DNA of 64,000 nucleotides from DATGKG01 sp963851325 (GCA_963851325.1 CAWKOR010000001.1:2728001-2792000); one strand, 5' to 3'. Positions 21,412 to 30,205 are shown, counted from the stretch's first letter. Notes: generated from the sequence alone by a model not told the origin. Made by a program: numbers and translations.

Positions 21412-23078
21412 CGTTTTCTCCTCCGATCATGTCGCGATTGGCGCCGCCCGGCGGCACCATCGGGTAGACGTTCTCCTCGGCGTCGATCGGAACATTGATC
21501 AGACATGGACCGGGGGTCGCCAATGCCTCGGCCAGCGATGCGATCGGATCTTCGACGCGGCCCAGATCGATCGCGTTGACATCGAAGCCCCGCGCGATCG
21601 CGGCGAAGTCGGTGTTCGCGCGAAACCTCGAAGCGTGGAAACGCTCGCCATAAAAAAGTTGCTGCTGCTGGCGCACCAGCCCGAGATGCTCGTTGTTGAG
21701 CAGGATGACCTTGACGTTGACGTTTTCTTCGGCTGCGGTGGCGAGCTCCTGGATGTTCATCAACAGACTGCCATCGCCGCTGAAGCACACCACCTCGCGA
21801 TCGGGCATCGCGAGCGCGGCGCCAATCGCGGCCGGCAGCCCGAAGCCCATCGTGCCGAGGCCGCCCGAGGTGAGGAACTGGCGTGGATGCGAAAACGGAT
21901 ACGCCTGCGCGACCCACATTTGATGCTGCCCGACGTCGGTGGCGACGATCGCATCGCGCGGCAGCATCTCAGCCGCGTATCGAATGATCCCATACGGGCG
22001 CAGCGGGTCAGACGCTCCCGGCGTCATCAGCGGATAGCGCCCGCGCAACATCGCGATGTGGCCGATCCACTCGCGGCACGGATTCGACTCGACGCAGCGG
22101 CTCAAGCGCGCGAAGGAACGCGCCTGCATCACTGGTGATGCCGAGCGTTGGATTCTTGATCTTGCCCAACTCACTGGGGTCGATGTCGACGTGCAGGATC
22201 TTCGCGCGAGGGCAAAACTCCGCCGCCTTACCGGTCGCGCGATCGTCGAAGCGAATCCCGATTCCGATCAGCAGGTCGCACTCTTCGAGCAGAAAATTGG
22301 TATAGCGCGCGGCGTGCATCCCAACCATCCCGACAAACAGCGGATGGTCATTCGGTATCGCGCCGAGGCCGAGCAGCGTCGACGCCGCCGGAAGCGAGGC
22401 TTTCTCCATCAGATGCAGCAGGTCCTTCGAGGCTTCCGATGCGATGACGCCCGCGCCGACCATCAGCATCGGGCGCTGGGCCGAGTTGATCAGCTCGGCG
22501 GCGCGCTGCAAATCGTCGCGCGCGATCGCGGGCGTGCGATCGGGCCGCGCCGGCTCGGGAAGCGAGTCGAGCTCGATAGTGTCGGTCTGCACATCTTTGG
22601 GAACATCCACGACCACCGGGCCGGGGCGGCCCGACGTCGCGATCCGAAATGCCTCCGGGAGAACTTCCAGCAGTTCGGCAATCGAACGCACCTGAAAATT
22701 ATGCTTCGTGATCGGAATCGTAAGTCCATAGGTATCGATTTCCTGGAAGGCATCGGTACCGATCATCTTGCGCGGGACCTGGGCGGTGATTGCGACCAGC
22801 GGGATCGAATCCAGCTTCGCATCCGCAATAGCAGTGATCAGATTGGTGGCGCCGGGGCCCGAGGTGCCGAGGCATACCGCGGGACGCCCGGTAGCGCGCG
22901 CCATCCCCTGCGCGATGAAACCGGCGCCCTGCTCGTGACGCGCGAGGACGTGGCGAAGCGTGCTCTTGCTCAGGGCATCGTAGAGCGGGAGACTCGCGCC
23001 CCCGGGAATCCCAGCTACGATGCTGACGCCGTGGCGTTGCAGCATCTTTATGATGAGTTCGGCGCCGTTCAGTTTCAT
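21398..23078 (-). CDS. ilvB: Acetolactate synthase large subunit, one frameshift
   Basis: Two overlapping leftward frames make one ThDP enzyme. Frame one (from ATG 23078) gives MKLNGAELIIKMLQRHGVS, the catalytic-Glu region VLARHEQGAGFIAQGMARAT and the FAD-binding middle domain up to LEPLRRVES near 22085. Frame two continues NPCREWIGHIAMLRGRYP to GDGSLLMNIQELATAAEENV (ThDP/Mg motif) and the stop at 21398. The span is 3n+1, as expected from one extra base in otherwise healthy code. The enzyme condenses two pyruvates (or pyruvate and 2-oxobutyrate) in Val/Leu/Ile synthesis. Sequencing error or inactivating mutation remain open. Confidence 0.88.
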
Positions 23079-23134
23079 GGAAGCTCTCCTGGTTCGGAAG
23101 CTCCCTGCGGTCGGAAGGAAGGCGAGGTGGCTGA

Positions 23135-23176
23135 AAAGCGAAACCCCCGCCGGCCATCGCGCCAGCAGGGGTTTCG
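23135..23176 (-). terminator. ilv operon attenuator hairpin
   Basis: On the leftward transcript a 16-bp stem (23176-23161 with 23154-23139, two G-U pairs, core CGAAACCCC/GGGGTTTCG) with loop GCGATG is followed by CUUUU. It lies 24 bp after the leader peptide stop and 60 bp before ilvB, exactly where an attenuator terminator should be. Confidence 0.88.
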
Positions 23177-23199
23177 AAAGTTACTCGGTTAATCCCCGG

Positions 23200-23292
23200 C
23201 TACGGCGCTATGGCCTCGGTAACGACGACGACGAGGATGAGCCCAAGAATCTGGGCGTTAGGGATCAGGTTGTCGTGCGCGTCGGGGAACAT
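23200..23292 (-). CDS. ilv leader peptide
   Basis: A 30-codon frame from ATG 23292 to TAG 23200 encodes MFPDAHDNLIPNAQ followed by ILGLILVVVVTEAIAP. The dense run of Ile, Leu and four consecutive Val codons just before the attenuator hairpin is the hallmark of an amino-acid-sensing leader peptide of branched-chain amino acid operons: stalling at scarce Val/Ile/Leu-tRNA would favour an antiterminator and let RNA polymerase reach ilvB. The ATG is only a few bases from the predicted start of transcription and lacks an obvious Shine-Dalgarno sequence, so initiation may be leaderless. Confidence 0.82.
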   Translation of the reverse strand: MFPDAHDNLIPNAQILGLILVVVVTEAIAP

Positions 23293-23301
23293 CGAGTGGC
23301 T

Positions 23302-23330
23302 ACAATATAGGCGTCGCATCAGCGACGCAA
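23302..23330 (-). promoter_or_regulatory. Putative sigma70 promoter of ilv operon
   Basis: Reading leftward, TTGCGT (23330-23325) is separated by 17 bp from TATTGT (23307-23302), 10 bp upstream of the leader ATG. The predicted transcript would begin almost at the leader start codon. Confidence 0.5.
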
Positions 23331-23413
23331 GCGACCTATGTCGGGCAGCTTGACGCTACCTTTTGTCCCGGCGCATAGATCGAATTGGCCCGCTTCGAAT
23401 GGAGGACAAGGTC

Positions 23414-23806
23414 GTGAAAATCGAATTGAACCACACGATCGTGCCGGCGCATGACAAGGAACAATCCGCGCGGTTTTATGAAAGGATCTTTGGACTCAAG
23501 TATGAGGGACCGTTCGGGCATTTTGCGCCGATTCGCATCCCGAGTCAGTCGCTGTCGCTCGATTTTGACAATCGCACATCATTCCAACCGCAGCACTATG
23601 CCTTCAAGGTCGGCGAGGCCGAGTTCGATGAGATTTTCGGGCGCGTGAAGGCGGAGGGCCTCGCCTACGGCAGCGGGCCGTTCGCTCCTGACGATATGAA
23701 AATTAACAATTGGAATGGCGGGCGCGGCGTCTACTTCCGCGATCCCAATGGCCATCTGCTGGAGCTGCTGACCAAGGACTACACGGCAGAAATGATGCTG
23801 AGATAG
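23414..23806 (+). CDS. VOC family protein
   Basis: GTG 23414 is preferred because GGAGG lies 8 nt upstream. The 130-residue product (VKIELNHTIVPAHDKEQSAR) is a single glyoxalase/bleomycin-resistance fold domain: ELNHTIVPAHDKEQSARFYERIFGL is spread over residues 3-28, HYAFKVGEAEFDEIF gives the second metal-type His, and VYFRDPNGHLLELLT ends with the usual Glu. Function within the superfamily is unknown. It is divergent from the ilv operon and convergent with the PhyH gene. Confidence 0.82.
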   Translation: MKIELNHTIVPAHDKEQSARFYERIFGLKYEGPFGHFAPIRIPSQSLSLDFDNRTSFQPQHYAFKVGEAEFDEIFGRVKAEGLAYGSGPFAPDDMKINNWNGGRGVYFRDPNGHLLELLTKDYTAEMMLR

Positions 23807-23824
23807 CGAGGCGCGAGATTGCCG

Positions 23825-24628
23825 CTACGAGAGGACGCCGGACTTGCGTTTCGGATATGCCATCTTGCGCATCGCGGCGGGCGGGCCATCGAAGAAGCCG
23901 ATCGAGTTCAGCCATAGATCGCCGCCGAGCAGATGGCGCAGGAGCGGCGACGCGCGATGCCATACTTCCTCGCGCACCGACACGATGTGATTCTCCTGCA
24001 CCCGCAGAAAGGGCCGCACGTAGTATCCGAACAGCGCGCGCCGCATCTGGTCGCGCGATACATTCGCACCGGTCTTGTGCCAGGTGTATCCGTGCAGGAA
24101 CGCAACCGAGCCGGCCTTGCCGATGATCGGCACGGTAGGATATTCGCCGTCGGGGCGCGGATTGTCGCGCAGCTTGTGCGAACCGGGTACGTAACGCGTA
24201 CCGCCGTTTTCCTCGGTGAAGTCGTCGATCATCCAGACCGCGTTCGCCGATAGGAGATACTCGGGATGCGGCGTCGGAACGTAGCCTGAGTCGGAATGCA
24301 GAATCATGTCCTCGCCGCCGGGGCCGGTGGTGTTGGAGGAAAATCCCGACAGGATGAAATCGCCGCCGAGCAGCTTGCCCATCGCGGCCATGACGTCTTC
24401 GTGCTGGACGATTTGTTCGAAGACCTCGCCCTTGTTCACCAGGTTAAAGACGCGCTGATTGACGCCCTCGGACTCCAGAAATCCGGTTCCGCTCGCGCGC
24501 TCCGACGCGTTGAGCGCATCGACCGCCGAACGAATTTGCGCGAGCAGGTCGCCGGGAATGAAATCCGGCACCACGCATACGCCTTCGGCCTCGACTGTGG
24601 CGACGATCTTATCGATATCGGTTCGCAT
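23825..24628 (-). CDS. Phytanoyl-CoA dioxygenase family protein
   Basis: A 267-residue PhyH-fold protein. The Fe(II) facial triad is visible as HSDSGYVPTP (His and Asp) and the distal HKTGANVSRDQMRRALFGYY (His, with a downstream Arg for 2-oxoglutarate). Such enzymes hydroxylate lipids or small molecules using O2 and 2-oxoglutarate. AGGAGAAG precedes the start codon. It lies 70 bp downstream of a ferredoxin reductase-like gene in the same direction, with a palindrome in the gap. Confidence 0.88.
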   Translation of the reverse strand: MRTDIDKIVATVEAEGVCVVPDFIPGDLLAQIRSAVDALNASERASGTGFLESEGVNQRVFNLVNKGEVFEQIVQHEDVMAAMGKLLGGDFILSGFSSNTTGPGGEDMILHSDSGYVPTPHPEYLLSANAVWMIDDFTEENGGTRYVPGSHKLRDNPRPDGEYPTVPIIGKAGSVAFLHGYTWHKTGANVSRDQMRRALFGYYVRPFLRVQENHIVSVREEVWHRASPLLRHLLGGDLWLNSIGFFDGPPAAMRKMAYPKRKSGVLS

Positions 24629-24643
24629 CGGTTTCAGCTTCTC

Positions 24644-24657
24644 CTAAACGAACGTTT
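24644..24657. promoter_or_regulatory. Palindromic operator candidate upstream of PhyH gene
   Basis: TAAACG-AA-CGTTTA is a perfect 6-bp inverted repeat with a 2-bp centre, overlapping the ribosome-binding region of the PhyH gene. The size and symmetry suit a TetR-type repressor site; no regulator is adjacent. Confidence 0.35.
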
Positions 24658-24698
24658 AATTCTGCATCAGCTCACGCGCGAATCGCAAACTCGCTCTG

Positions 24699-25403
24699 CT
24701 ACCACTGCTCGTAGTGGACGGCGCGGCGTTCGTAGCCGGAGCCACGAAGCAAATCGCGGATGCGCGTGACGCCTTTGCCGACGCCGCAGATGTAGAACTG
24801 CCGCGCGCGATTGTTATCGGAGATGACCCATCGGCGGTTCGCTTCGTCGTGAAGCCGCGCATAGATGTCATCGGCAATCAGCGTTTCGAAATGGAAGTTC
24901 GGGTCGCGCGAGGCGAGGACCTCGAGTTCGCCGCGGTACAAGATGTGTGCGGGATCGGACGCCGCATAGAGCAGGGACATCGGCGCATGCGAGGCCGATT
25001 GCGCCTGACGCAGCATGGGCAGAATCGGCGCGAGCGCGGTGCCCTCGGCGATGAAGATGGTTTCGGTCTGCGGAGGAGCATCGAGGGTGAAGTTGCCGAA
25101 GGGTCCCATGAACTCGACGGCGTCGCCGGGCGCGCGCTCAAACAGCCATCCGACGCCGCGCCCGCCGGCGATCTGGTTGAAACAGATCTCGATGAGGCCG
25201 CTATCTATCGATGCGATCGAATAGGCGCGCCGCCGGACCTCGTCGCCTAGCGGGATCAAGACCGAGATGAACTGGCCGGGTACGAACTCGAACGTCGCGC
25301 CGGACCGCATCCGCAAGAAGATCGATCGCGTGTCGCGATTGTGATCGACGATGCGATCCACAACTGAGAGCCAGGTAGCGCGCGGTGAATCGGTTTCGGG
25401 CAT
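24699..25403 (-). CDS. Ferredoxin-NAD(P)+ reductase-like flavoprotein
   Basis: A 234-residue FAD/NAD(P)-binding reductase: FVPGQFISVLIPLGDE, the FAD motif RRAYSIAS, GRGVGWLFERAPGD, and the NAD(P) site FIAEGTALAPILPMLR, ending FYICGVGKGVTRIRDLL. There is no built-in iron-sulfur domain; instead a separate 2Fe-2S ferredoxin gene ends 13 bp upstream. Together they would pass electrons from NAD(P)H to an oxygenase or desaturase. The natural electron acceptor is not obvious among neighbours, because PhyH enzymes do not need ferredoxin. Confidence 0.87.
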   Translation of the reverse strand: MPETDSPRATWLSVVDRIVDHNRDTRSIFLRMRSGATFEFVPGQFISVLIPLGDEVRRRAYSIASIDSGLIEICFNQIAGGRGVGWLFERAPGDAVEFMGPFGNFTLDAPPQTETIFIAEGTALAPILPMLRQAQSASHAPMSLLYAASDPAHILYRGELEVLASRDPNFHFETLIADDIYARLHDEANRRWVISDNNRARQFYICGVGKGVTRIRDLLRGSGYERRAVHYEQW

Positions 25404-25416
25404 CGTCGACGCGCCG

Positions 25417-25794
25417 CTAAGTTTCGTCGCGGCTCTCGCTCGCGAGGTTGATAGTGAAGCGCGGGATCACCACGGTGATTTCGGCATTGGGATCGGTCAC
25501 TACAGCCTGACATCCAAGGCGCGAGGTCGGCGTGAGGCCGGGCGCCTTATCGAGCATGTCCTCTTCGGACTCCTCGGCTTCGCTCAGCTTGTTCTGGCCT
25601 TCCTTGATAATGACGTGACAGGTGGTGCAGGCGCAGTTGCCGCCGCAGGCGTGCTCGAGATGGATTTTGTGACCGAGCAGGATGTCGAGAATCGAGCCGG
25701 GACGGCCGTCATGATGAAAGGGCGCATCGGCCGGGTTGAACTCGATCACCCGGTCAGGCTCGCCGCTTTCGAATTTGACGTGCAACTTCGCCAT
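25417..25794 (-). CDS. 2Fe-2S ferredoxin (adrenodoxin/ISC type)
   Basis: Start at 25794 (MAKLHVKFESGEPDRVIEF) gives 125 residues; a longer frame overlaps lexA and is not credible. The cluster ligands are Cys in EHACGGNCACTTCHV (C-x5-C-x2-C) plus the distal Cys in SRLGCQAVV, the vertebrate-type/ISC ferredoxin arrangement. First gene of a leftward unit with the reductase and PhyH genes. It is divergent from lexA. Confidence 0.92.
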   Translation of the reverse strand: MAKLHVKFESGEPDRVIEFNPADAPFHHDGRPGSILDILLGHKIHLEHACGGNCACTTCHVIIKEGQNKLSEAEESEEDMLDKAPGLTPTSRLGCQAVVTDPNAEITVVIPRFTINLASESRDET

Positions 25795-25871
25795 TGGTGA
25801 TTTCAGGATATGCGTCGAGGCGCGGTTGCGAAACTGCGGCATCGTGATGCGAATAAGCATCGCTTCAGCAC

Positions 25872-25900
25872 TTGCGTTTTCGCCGTACTTTCGCCATGAT
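25872..25900 (+). promoter_or_regulatory. Putative lexA promoter
   Basis: TTGCGT (25872-25877), 17-bp spacer, CATGAT (25895-25900), 35 bp before the lexA ATG. I see no clear known-type SOS box in the ferredoxin-lexA gap. Confidence 0.35.
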
Positions 25901-25935
25901 GCGGAAGGCTGATCCCACGCCGCAGGGGGCACAAG

Positions 25936-26547
25936 ATGGCCACACTGACTAAGCGCCAGAAGCAACTGGTCGATTACCTCGAAAATTATATCAACGAGCA
26001 CGGATACGCGCCCACCCTGGCCGAGGTCGGCGAATTTTTCTCGCTATCGTCGCTTGCGACGGTCCACAAGCATCTACGCAACCTGGAAGCGAAGGGGTAC
26101 ATCAAGCGGCAGCACAATCACAGCCGGGCGCTGGAGATCGCGCAGCGGCGCCGTCGCACGGCGGGGGCGCAGGAGCTTCCGCTGCTAGGCCAGGTAGCCG
26201 CCGGTCAACCCATCGAGGCCATCGAGGGCAACGAAACCATCTCGGTACCCGACGACTTCGTGAGACGCGACAATACCTTTTGCCTGCTCGTGCGCGGCGA
26301 ATCGATGATTGAGGACGGCATCCGCGACGGCGACTACATTATCGTCGAGGGACGCGACAGTGCGACTAATGGAGAAACCGTGGTTGCGCTGGTGGGTAAT
26401 GAGGCGACCGTGAAGCGGTTCTTCCGCGAACCGGATGGACGGATTCGACTACAGCCGGCGAATCAGGCCATGGAACCGATATTCGTCAGTCAAGGTGACT
26501 TGCAGATTCGCGGCGTGGTGGTAGGCCTGATGCGCCACTATCGGTGA
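25936..26547 (+). CDS. lexA: LexA repressor (SOS response)
   Basis: A 203-residue LexA: N-terminal winged-helix DNA-binding domain (TKRQKQLVDYLENYINEHGY, SLSSLATVHKHLRNLEAKGY), a cleavage region with Ala-Gly in GQVAAGQPIEAIE, and the peptidase domain with nucleophile S123 (VRGESMIEDGIRDGDYI) and general base K160 (ATVKRFF). It represses DNA-damage genes and self-cleaves upon RecA activation. Length and all catalytic residues match active family members. Recognition-helix residues suggest the box may differ from that of E. coli. Confidence 0.95.
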   Translation: MATLTKRQKQLVDYLENYINEHGYAPTLAEVGEFFSLSSLATVHKHLRNLEAKGYIKRQHNHSRALEIAQRRRRTAGAQELPLLGQVAAGQPIEAIEGNETISVPDDFVRRDNTFCLLVRGESMIEDGIRDGDYIIVEGRDSATNGETVVALVGNEATVKRFFREPDGRIRLQPANQAMEPIFVSQGDLQIRGVVVGLMRHYR

Positions 26548-26575
26548 ACGCGTTGGAGCTGTCGGACCGCACCAT

Positions 26576-26767
26576 CTAATGCAGGTAGCGAGTCCTGGAC
26601 GCCATCATGGGCACCAGCAGATCGTCGCGGAACGATGGACTGGCTTCAAGTACGACTCGTTCCCTAGCCGCATCTTCTCGATGCCCGCGGTCGAGCAGCG
26701 TGTGCAGAATGAATCCCATCAACATTCCCGCATTGAACACCAGAAGCAGCATTAGGGGAGTCATCAT
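26576..26767 (-). CDS. Small single-pass membrane protein
   Basis: A 63-residue protein: MMTPLMLLLVFNAGMLMGFI is an N-terminal membrane helix and the rest (LDRGHREDAARERVV...) is charged and cytoplasmic. AGAGG lies just upstream of the ATG pair. No family recognised. It follows the histidine kinase gene in the same direction after 49 bp. Confidence 0.5.
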   Translation of the reverse strand: MMTPLMLLLVFNAGMLMGFILHTLLDRGHREDAARERVVLEASPSFRDDLLVPMMASRTRYLH

Positions 26768-26816
26768 AAGCCTCTTTCGCCGCAGTGGCCGGCGACGGAC
26801 TTATCTGATGCATCCC

Positions 26817-27734
26817 TTATGCCGCCCGCGATTCGGCCGAAATCGGCGAACTGTCGAGACTCTGTAAGGCATCGACGCCATAGGAGTGACTCGAAGTGCA
26901 CATCGGCGACGCGGAACCGGAACAGGGAATGATAACTTTGAAGCATGAACCGCTTCCGGGCACGGACTCCACATGCAGCCATCCTCCAAGCGCCTTCACA
27001 TTGCGTTGCACCATCGTCAATCCCAGGCCGAGCCCGCGATGATGGCGAACGCTGGAGTGGGACAGTTGGACCAAGGGTTCGAATGCTGAGGAAAGAAGGT
27101 CGCTGGTCATCCCTGCCCCGGTGTCGCGTACCTCGATTTCGAGGTTTCGCAACCCTTCCGCGCACCCCCTCACGGTGATCGTAACGGCTCCATCGGCAGT
27201 AAACTTGATAGCATTGGTTGCCAGGTTCAGGACGATCGATCGCAGCGCGCGGCGCTGGGTGACGAAGATCGGCGGGGCGTCGTCGAGGTTGATGCGAACC
27301 AGAAGCCGCTGATTGCGCTTCGAGGCCTTGAGTACCACCTCCAGCTCGGCAAACAATTCGGCGAGGTCGATCTCCTCTTCGATCGCCGTCTCCGCACCGG
27401 CGTATGCCAGGGCGAATTCGAGGACGTTCTCGACCGTCTGCGCGAGCTCGTGGACATTGGCATTCATGCGCTCGATTATGCTGCGGTTGGGGGTATCGGG
27501 GAGGTCACGGGAGGGATTGCCGCGATCGTCGCCAAGGATATCGAGATATCCAAGCAGGACCTGGACTGGCGTCCGCAGTTCGTGCGCGAGGTTGGCGAGT
27601 GACTCGAAGTGCACACCATTGGACCACTCCGACTCCTCAGCCGGTCTAGATTTCGCAGATGCGAACGCCGACTGCTCGCAGAAAACGGCCTCGAACCCGA
27701 ATTCGGAAAAATGACACTCTGACTGAAATCCCAT
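26817..27734 (-). CDS. Sensor histidine kinase
   Basis: Start at ATG 27734 (MGFQSECHFSEFGFEAVF) is preferred to a GTG at 27797 because GGGGTGG precedes it. The 305-residue protein has a short N-terminal region of about 65 residues with no recognisable sensor, a HisKA box (SLANLAHELRTPVQVLLGYL) and a HATPase domain (LATNAIKFTADG; DTGAGM; RGLGLGLTMVQ). It is a soluble kinase lacking a linked response regulator. Signal and partner unknown. Confidence 0.85.
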   Translation of the reverse strand: MGFQSECHFSEFGFEAVFCEQSAFASAKSRPAEESEWSNGVHFESLANLAHELRTPVQVLLGYLDILGDDRGNPSRDLPDTPNRSIIERMNANVHELAQTVENVLEFALAYAGAETAIEEEIDLAELFAELEVVLKASKRNQRLLVRINLDDAPPIFVTQRRALRSIVLNLATNAIKFTADGAVTITVRGCAEGLRNLEIEVRDTGAGMTSDLLSSAFEPLVQLSHSSVRHHRGLGLGLTMVQRNVKALGGWLHVESVPGSGSCFKVIIPCSGSASPMCTSSHSYGVDALQSLDSSPISAESRAA

Positions 27735-27944
27735 AAGTCCACCCCGTCCGTGATGCGTGAGATTGCCCAGTCCTCGCTGGATGTAACTCGAAGTCACTCA
27801 AGCTAACCGAAGCTAGCCCACAGCATAATCGGGAATGTGCCTAGGCTGGTCGGATAAAGTACCTAGTCGGCGACTGAAAAATACTCAGTGCGACATGTCG
27901 CGTATTGCCGTTAACTGGCAGTGTTCATCAGCCTGCCATCCAAT

Positions 27945-28178
27945 TCAGCAACAGCGCGAATTTCCGTGATGATGGGTCGCGAGCGCCTCCTTCACCGCGC
28001 GCACACGCTCGCGAGGAGCAAGCTGCGATAGCTCATCACTTCCCAACCGCGCCGAGTTGAGCCGCCGTAATTCTTTTACAACCTCATGCGACAGGGCCTG
28101 TGCCATGCGGTGGAGGTGCCGGGACAAAACGGCCAGTGAACGCCGGTCGGTGCCAATTTCTGGGCATTGCTGTTTCAT
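27945..28178 (-). CDS. Small protein coupled to cstA
   Basis: The ATG at 28178 overlaps the cstA stop codon by one base (TAATG), a clear translational-coupling signal. The 77-residue basic product (MKQQCPEIGTDRRSLAVLSR) is helical and ends HHHGNSRCC. In many bacteria cstA is followed by a small YbdD/YjiX protein ending in Cys-Cys or Cys-Sec; this one has the position and the CC tail but not the usual internal motif, so it is at best a very divergent analogue. Confidence 0.6.
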   Translation of the reverse strand: MKQQCPEIGTDRRSLAVLSRHLHRMAQALSHEVVKELRRLNSARLGSDELSQLAPRERVRAVKEALATHHHGNSRCC

Positions 28179-30205
28179 TATGCTGCCTCTTCGTGCACTG
28201 CCCGCTCGGCCTTGCCCAGGATCAGTTTGCTCCATACCCGAAGCGAATCGCTCAGGATGATGATGACAACGGCTATGAAAAACGCTGTCATCGCAGCGTC
28301 GACGCGATCATTCCAGATGAGCCGCTCGATCTCCGCGCTGCGTGCGACAGTCGTATCCGGACCTCCCAGCTCGGCGGCAAGTTTGGCGGCGTGTGCGAGG
28401 AATCCAATGTTTGGCATCGCGCTGAAAATCTTTTCGATGCCCGCCGTCATCGTCACGGCGACCAGCCATACCAGGGGCAGCAGCGTGACGAATGCATAGC
28501 GAGCCTTGCCGGAACGAATCATCGCACTGGTCGCGACGCATAGCGCGATAGTGGCCAGCATCTGGTTGGCGATTCCAAACAGCGGCCACAACGAATTGAT
28601 GCCGCCCAGCGGATCGATAGTCCCGAAGTAAAGGAAGTAGCCCCACGCCGCTACGATCAGCAGCGAGGTCGCAACGATGTTGGGATACGAGGAGCTATCG
28701 GCCAGCGGCTCATATAGATGCCCGAGCAGGTCCTGGAGCATGAAGCGCGCTACGCGAGTGCCGGCATCCAGCGTGCTCAGGATGAATAACGCTTCGAACA
28801 TGATCGCGAAATGGTACCAGAGTCCCATCACCGCTTGTCCGCCGAGCGAATGCGCGAAGATGTGCGCCATACCGACCGCCAGCGACGGTGCGCCGCCGGT
28901 TCTCGCGTATAGCGTGGTCTCGCCCACCGCGGCAGCGAGTTGCTGCATGTGAGCGTCGCTGACCGCGAATCCCCACGAGGAAATCTTTGCGCAGGCCGCG
29001 GCTCCTGCTCCGACCACGCCGGCTGGGCTGTTAATCGCGAAGTAGACGCCCGGCTCGAGCATCACGGCTGCGATCACCGCCATGATCGCAACGAATGACT
29101 CCATCATCATCGCGCCATAGCCGACCAATCGAGCATCACCCTCGCGCGTCAGCATCTTGGGCGTGGTGCCCGATGCGATGAGCGAATGGAATCCTGAGAT
29201 CGCCCCGCATGCGACGGTAATGAATGCAAACGGAAAAACCTTGCCGCCGAACACCGGGCCATTGCCATCGATGAATTGGGTCAGCGGCGGCATCAAGGCA
29301 CGCGGATGCAACGCCACGATGCCCATCGCCAGTGCCAGAATCGTTCCGATCTTGATAAACGCCGAGAGGTAATCGCGCGGCGCCAGCAGGAGCCAGATCG
29401 GCAGCACCGACGCGAGCAGGCCATATGCGATAATCCAAATCGCCAGATGCGGTGCGTCGATGAAGAAGTAGCTCCCGAAGCTGAAGCCTTCGACGAAGCG
29501 CCCGCCCCATACCGCTAGCAGAATCAGGCCGACCCCGAGCACCGATCCTTCGACCAGACGGCCCGGGCGAAGATGGGTCATGTAGATTCCCACCAGCATC
29601 GCAATCGGCACCGTGGCCGCGACCGTCGAGGTCGCCCAGATGCTGTGCTTCATCGCATTGACCACCACCAGGCCCAGCACCGCGATCAGGATCACCATGA
29701 TCATCAGCACGCCGATGAGCGCGGTGAATCCTCCGACCGGTCCGATCTCCTCGGACGCCATCTTGCCGAGTGAGCGGCCATCGCGCTTCAGCGAGTAGCC
29801 GAGGATCACGAAATCCTGCACACATCCGCCGAGTACGGCGCCGACAATTATCCAGATGGTCGAAGGCAGGTATCCGAACTGCGCGGCAAGGACCGGGCCG
29901 ACCAACGGGCCTGGACCGGCGATAGCGGCGAAGTGATGGCCGAAGGTTATCCAGCGCGCAGTCGGGACATAGTCGCGGCCATTAGCCAGACGAGTCGCCG
30001 GAGTGGGGTGAGCATCGTCAAGCTCCAGCACCTTGGTCGCGATGAAGGCTGAGTAAAAGCGGTAGCCGAGTGCATACGCGCATACGGCGGCGACGATGAA
30101 CCACAGTACGCTTGGTTGCTCGCCGCGCGCGAATGCGATGGTCGTCAGGCCGAGCGCACCGAGCACGCCGACGCCTACCCAGAGTAGAGTTCGAAGCATC
30201 CTCAC
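28178..30205 (-). CDS. cstA: Carbon starvation protein CstA (peptide/pyruvate transporter)
   Basis: A 675-residue polytopic membrane protein. Conserved CstA blocks are evident: YRFYSAFIATKVLELDD, TFGHHFAAIAGPGPLVGPVL, PSTIWIIVGAVLGGCVQDF, GAISGFHSLIASGTTPKM and LDAGTRVARFMLQDLLGHL. In characterised bacteria the family imports peptides or pyruvate under carbon limitation. The likely start is GTG 30205 or ATG 30199. It is followed by a coupled small gene. The C-terminal charged tail is short. Confidence 0.93.
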   Translation of the reverse strand: MRMLRTLLWVGVGVLGALGLTTIAFARGEQPSVLWFIVAAVCAYALGYRFYSAFIATKVLELDDAHPTPATRLANGRDYVPTARWITFGHHFAAIAGPGPLVGPVLAAQFGYLPSTIWIIVGAVLGGCVQDFVILGYSLKRDGRSLGKMASEEIGPVGGFTALIGVLMIMVILIAVLGLVVVNAMKHSIWATSTVAATVPIAMLVGIYMTHLRPGRLVEGSVLGVGLILLAVWGGRFVEGFSFGSYFFIDAPHLAIWIIAYGLLASVLPIWLLLAPRDYLSAFIKIGTILALAMGIVALHPRALMPPLTQFIDGNGPVFGGKVFPFAFITVACGAISGFHSLIASGTTPKMLTREGDARLVGYGAMMMESFVAIMAVIAAVMLEPGVYFAINSPAGVVGAGAAACAKISSWGFAVSDAHMQQLAAAVGETTLYARTGGAPSLAVGMAHIFAHSLGGQAVMGLWYHFAIMFEALFILSTLDAGTRVARFMLQDLLGHLYEPLADSSSYPNIVATSLLIVAAWGYFLYFGTIDPLGGINSLWPLFGIANQMLATIALCVATSAMIRSGKARYAFVTLLPLVWLVAVTMTAGIEKIFSAMPNIGFLAHAAKLAAELGGPDTTVARSAEIERLIWNDRVDAAMTAFFIAVVIIILSDSLRVWSKLILGKAERAVHEEAA

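Noticed and set aside
22070..22100. Programmed +1 frameshift in ilvB
   Set aside because: No slippery codon or nearby zero-frame stop; the zero frame stays open for over 20 codons past the shift.
27945..27960. TGA at the end of the cstA-coupled gene as a selenocysteine codon
   Set aside because: Reading through gives about 20 non-conserved residues and not the immediate stop expected for Cys-Sec-ending relatives; the TGA is a normal stop.
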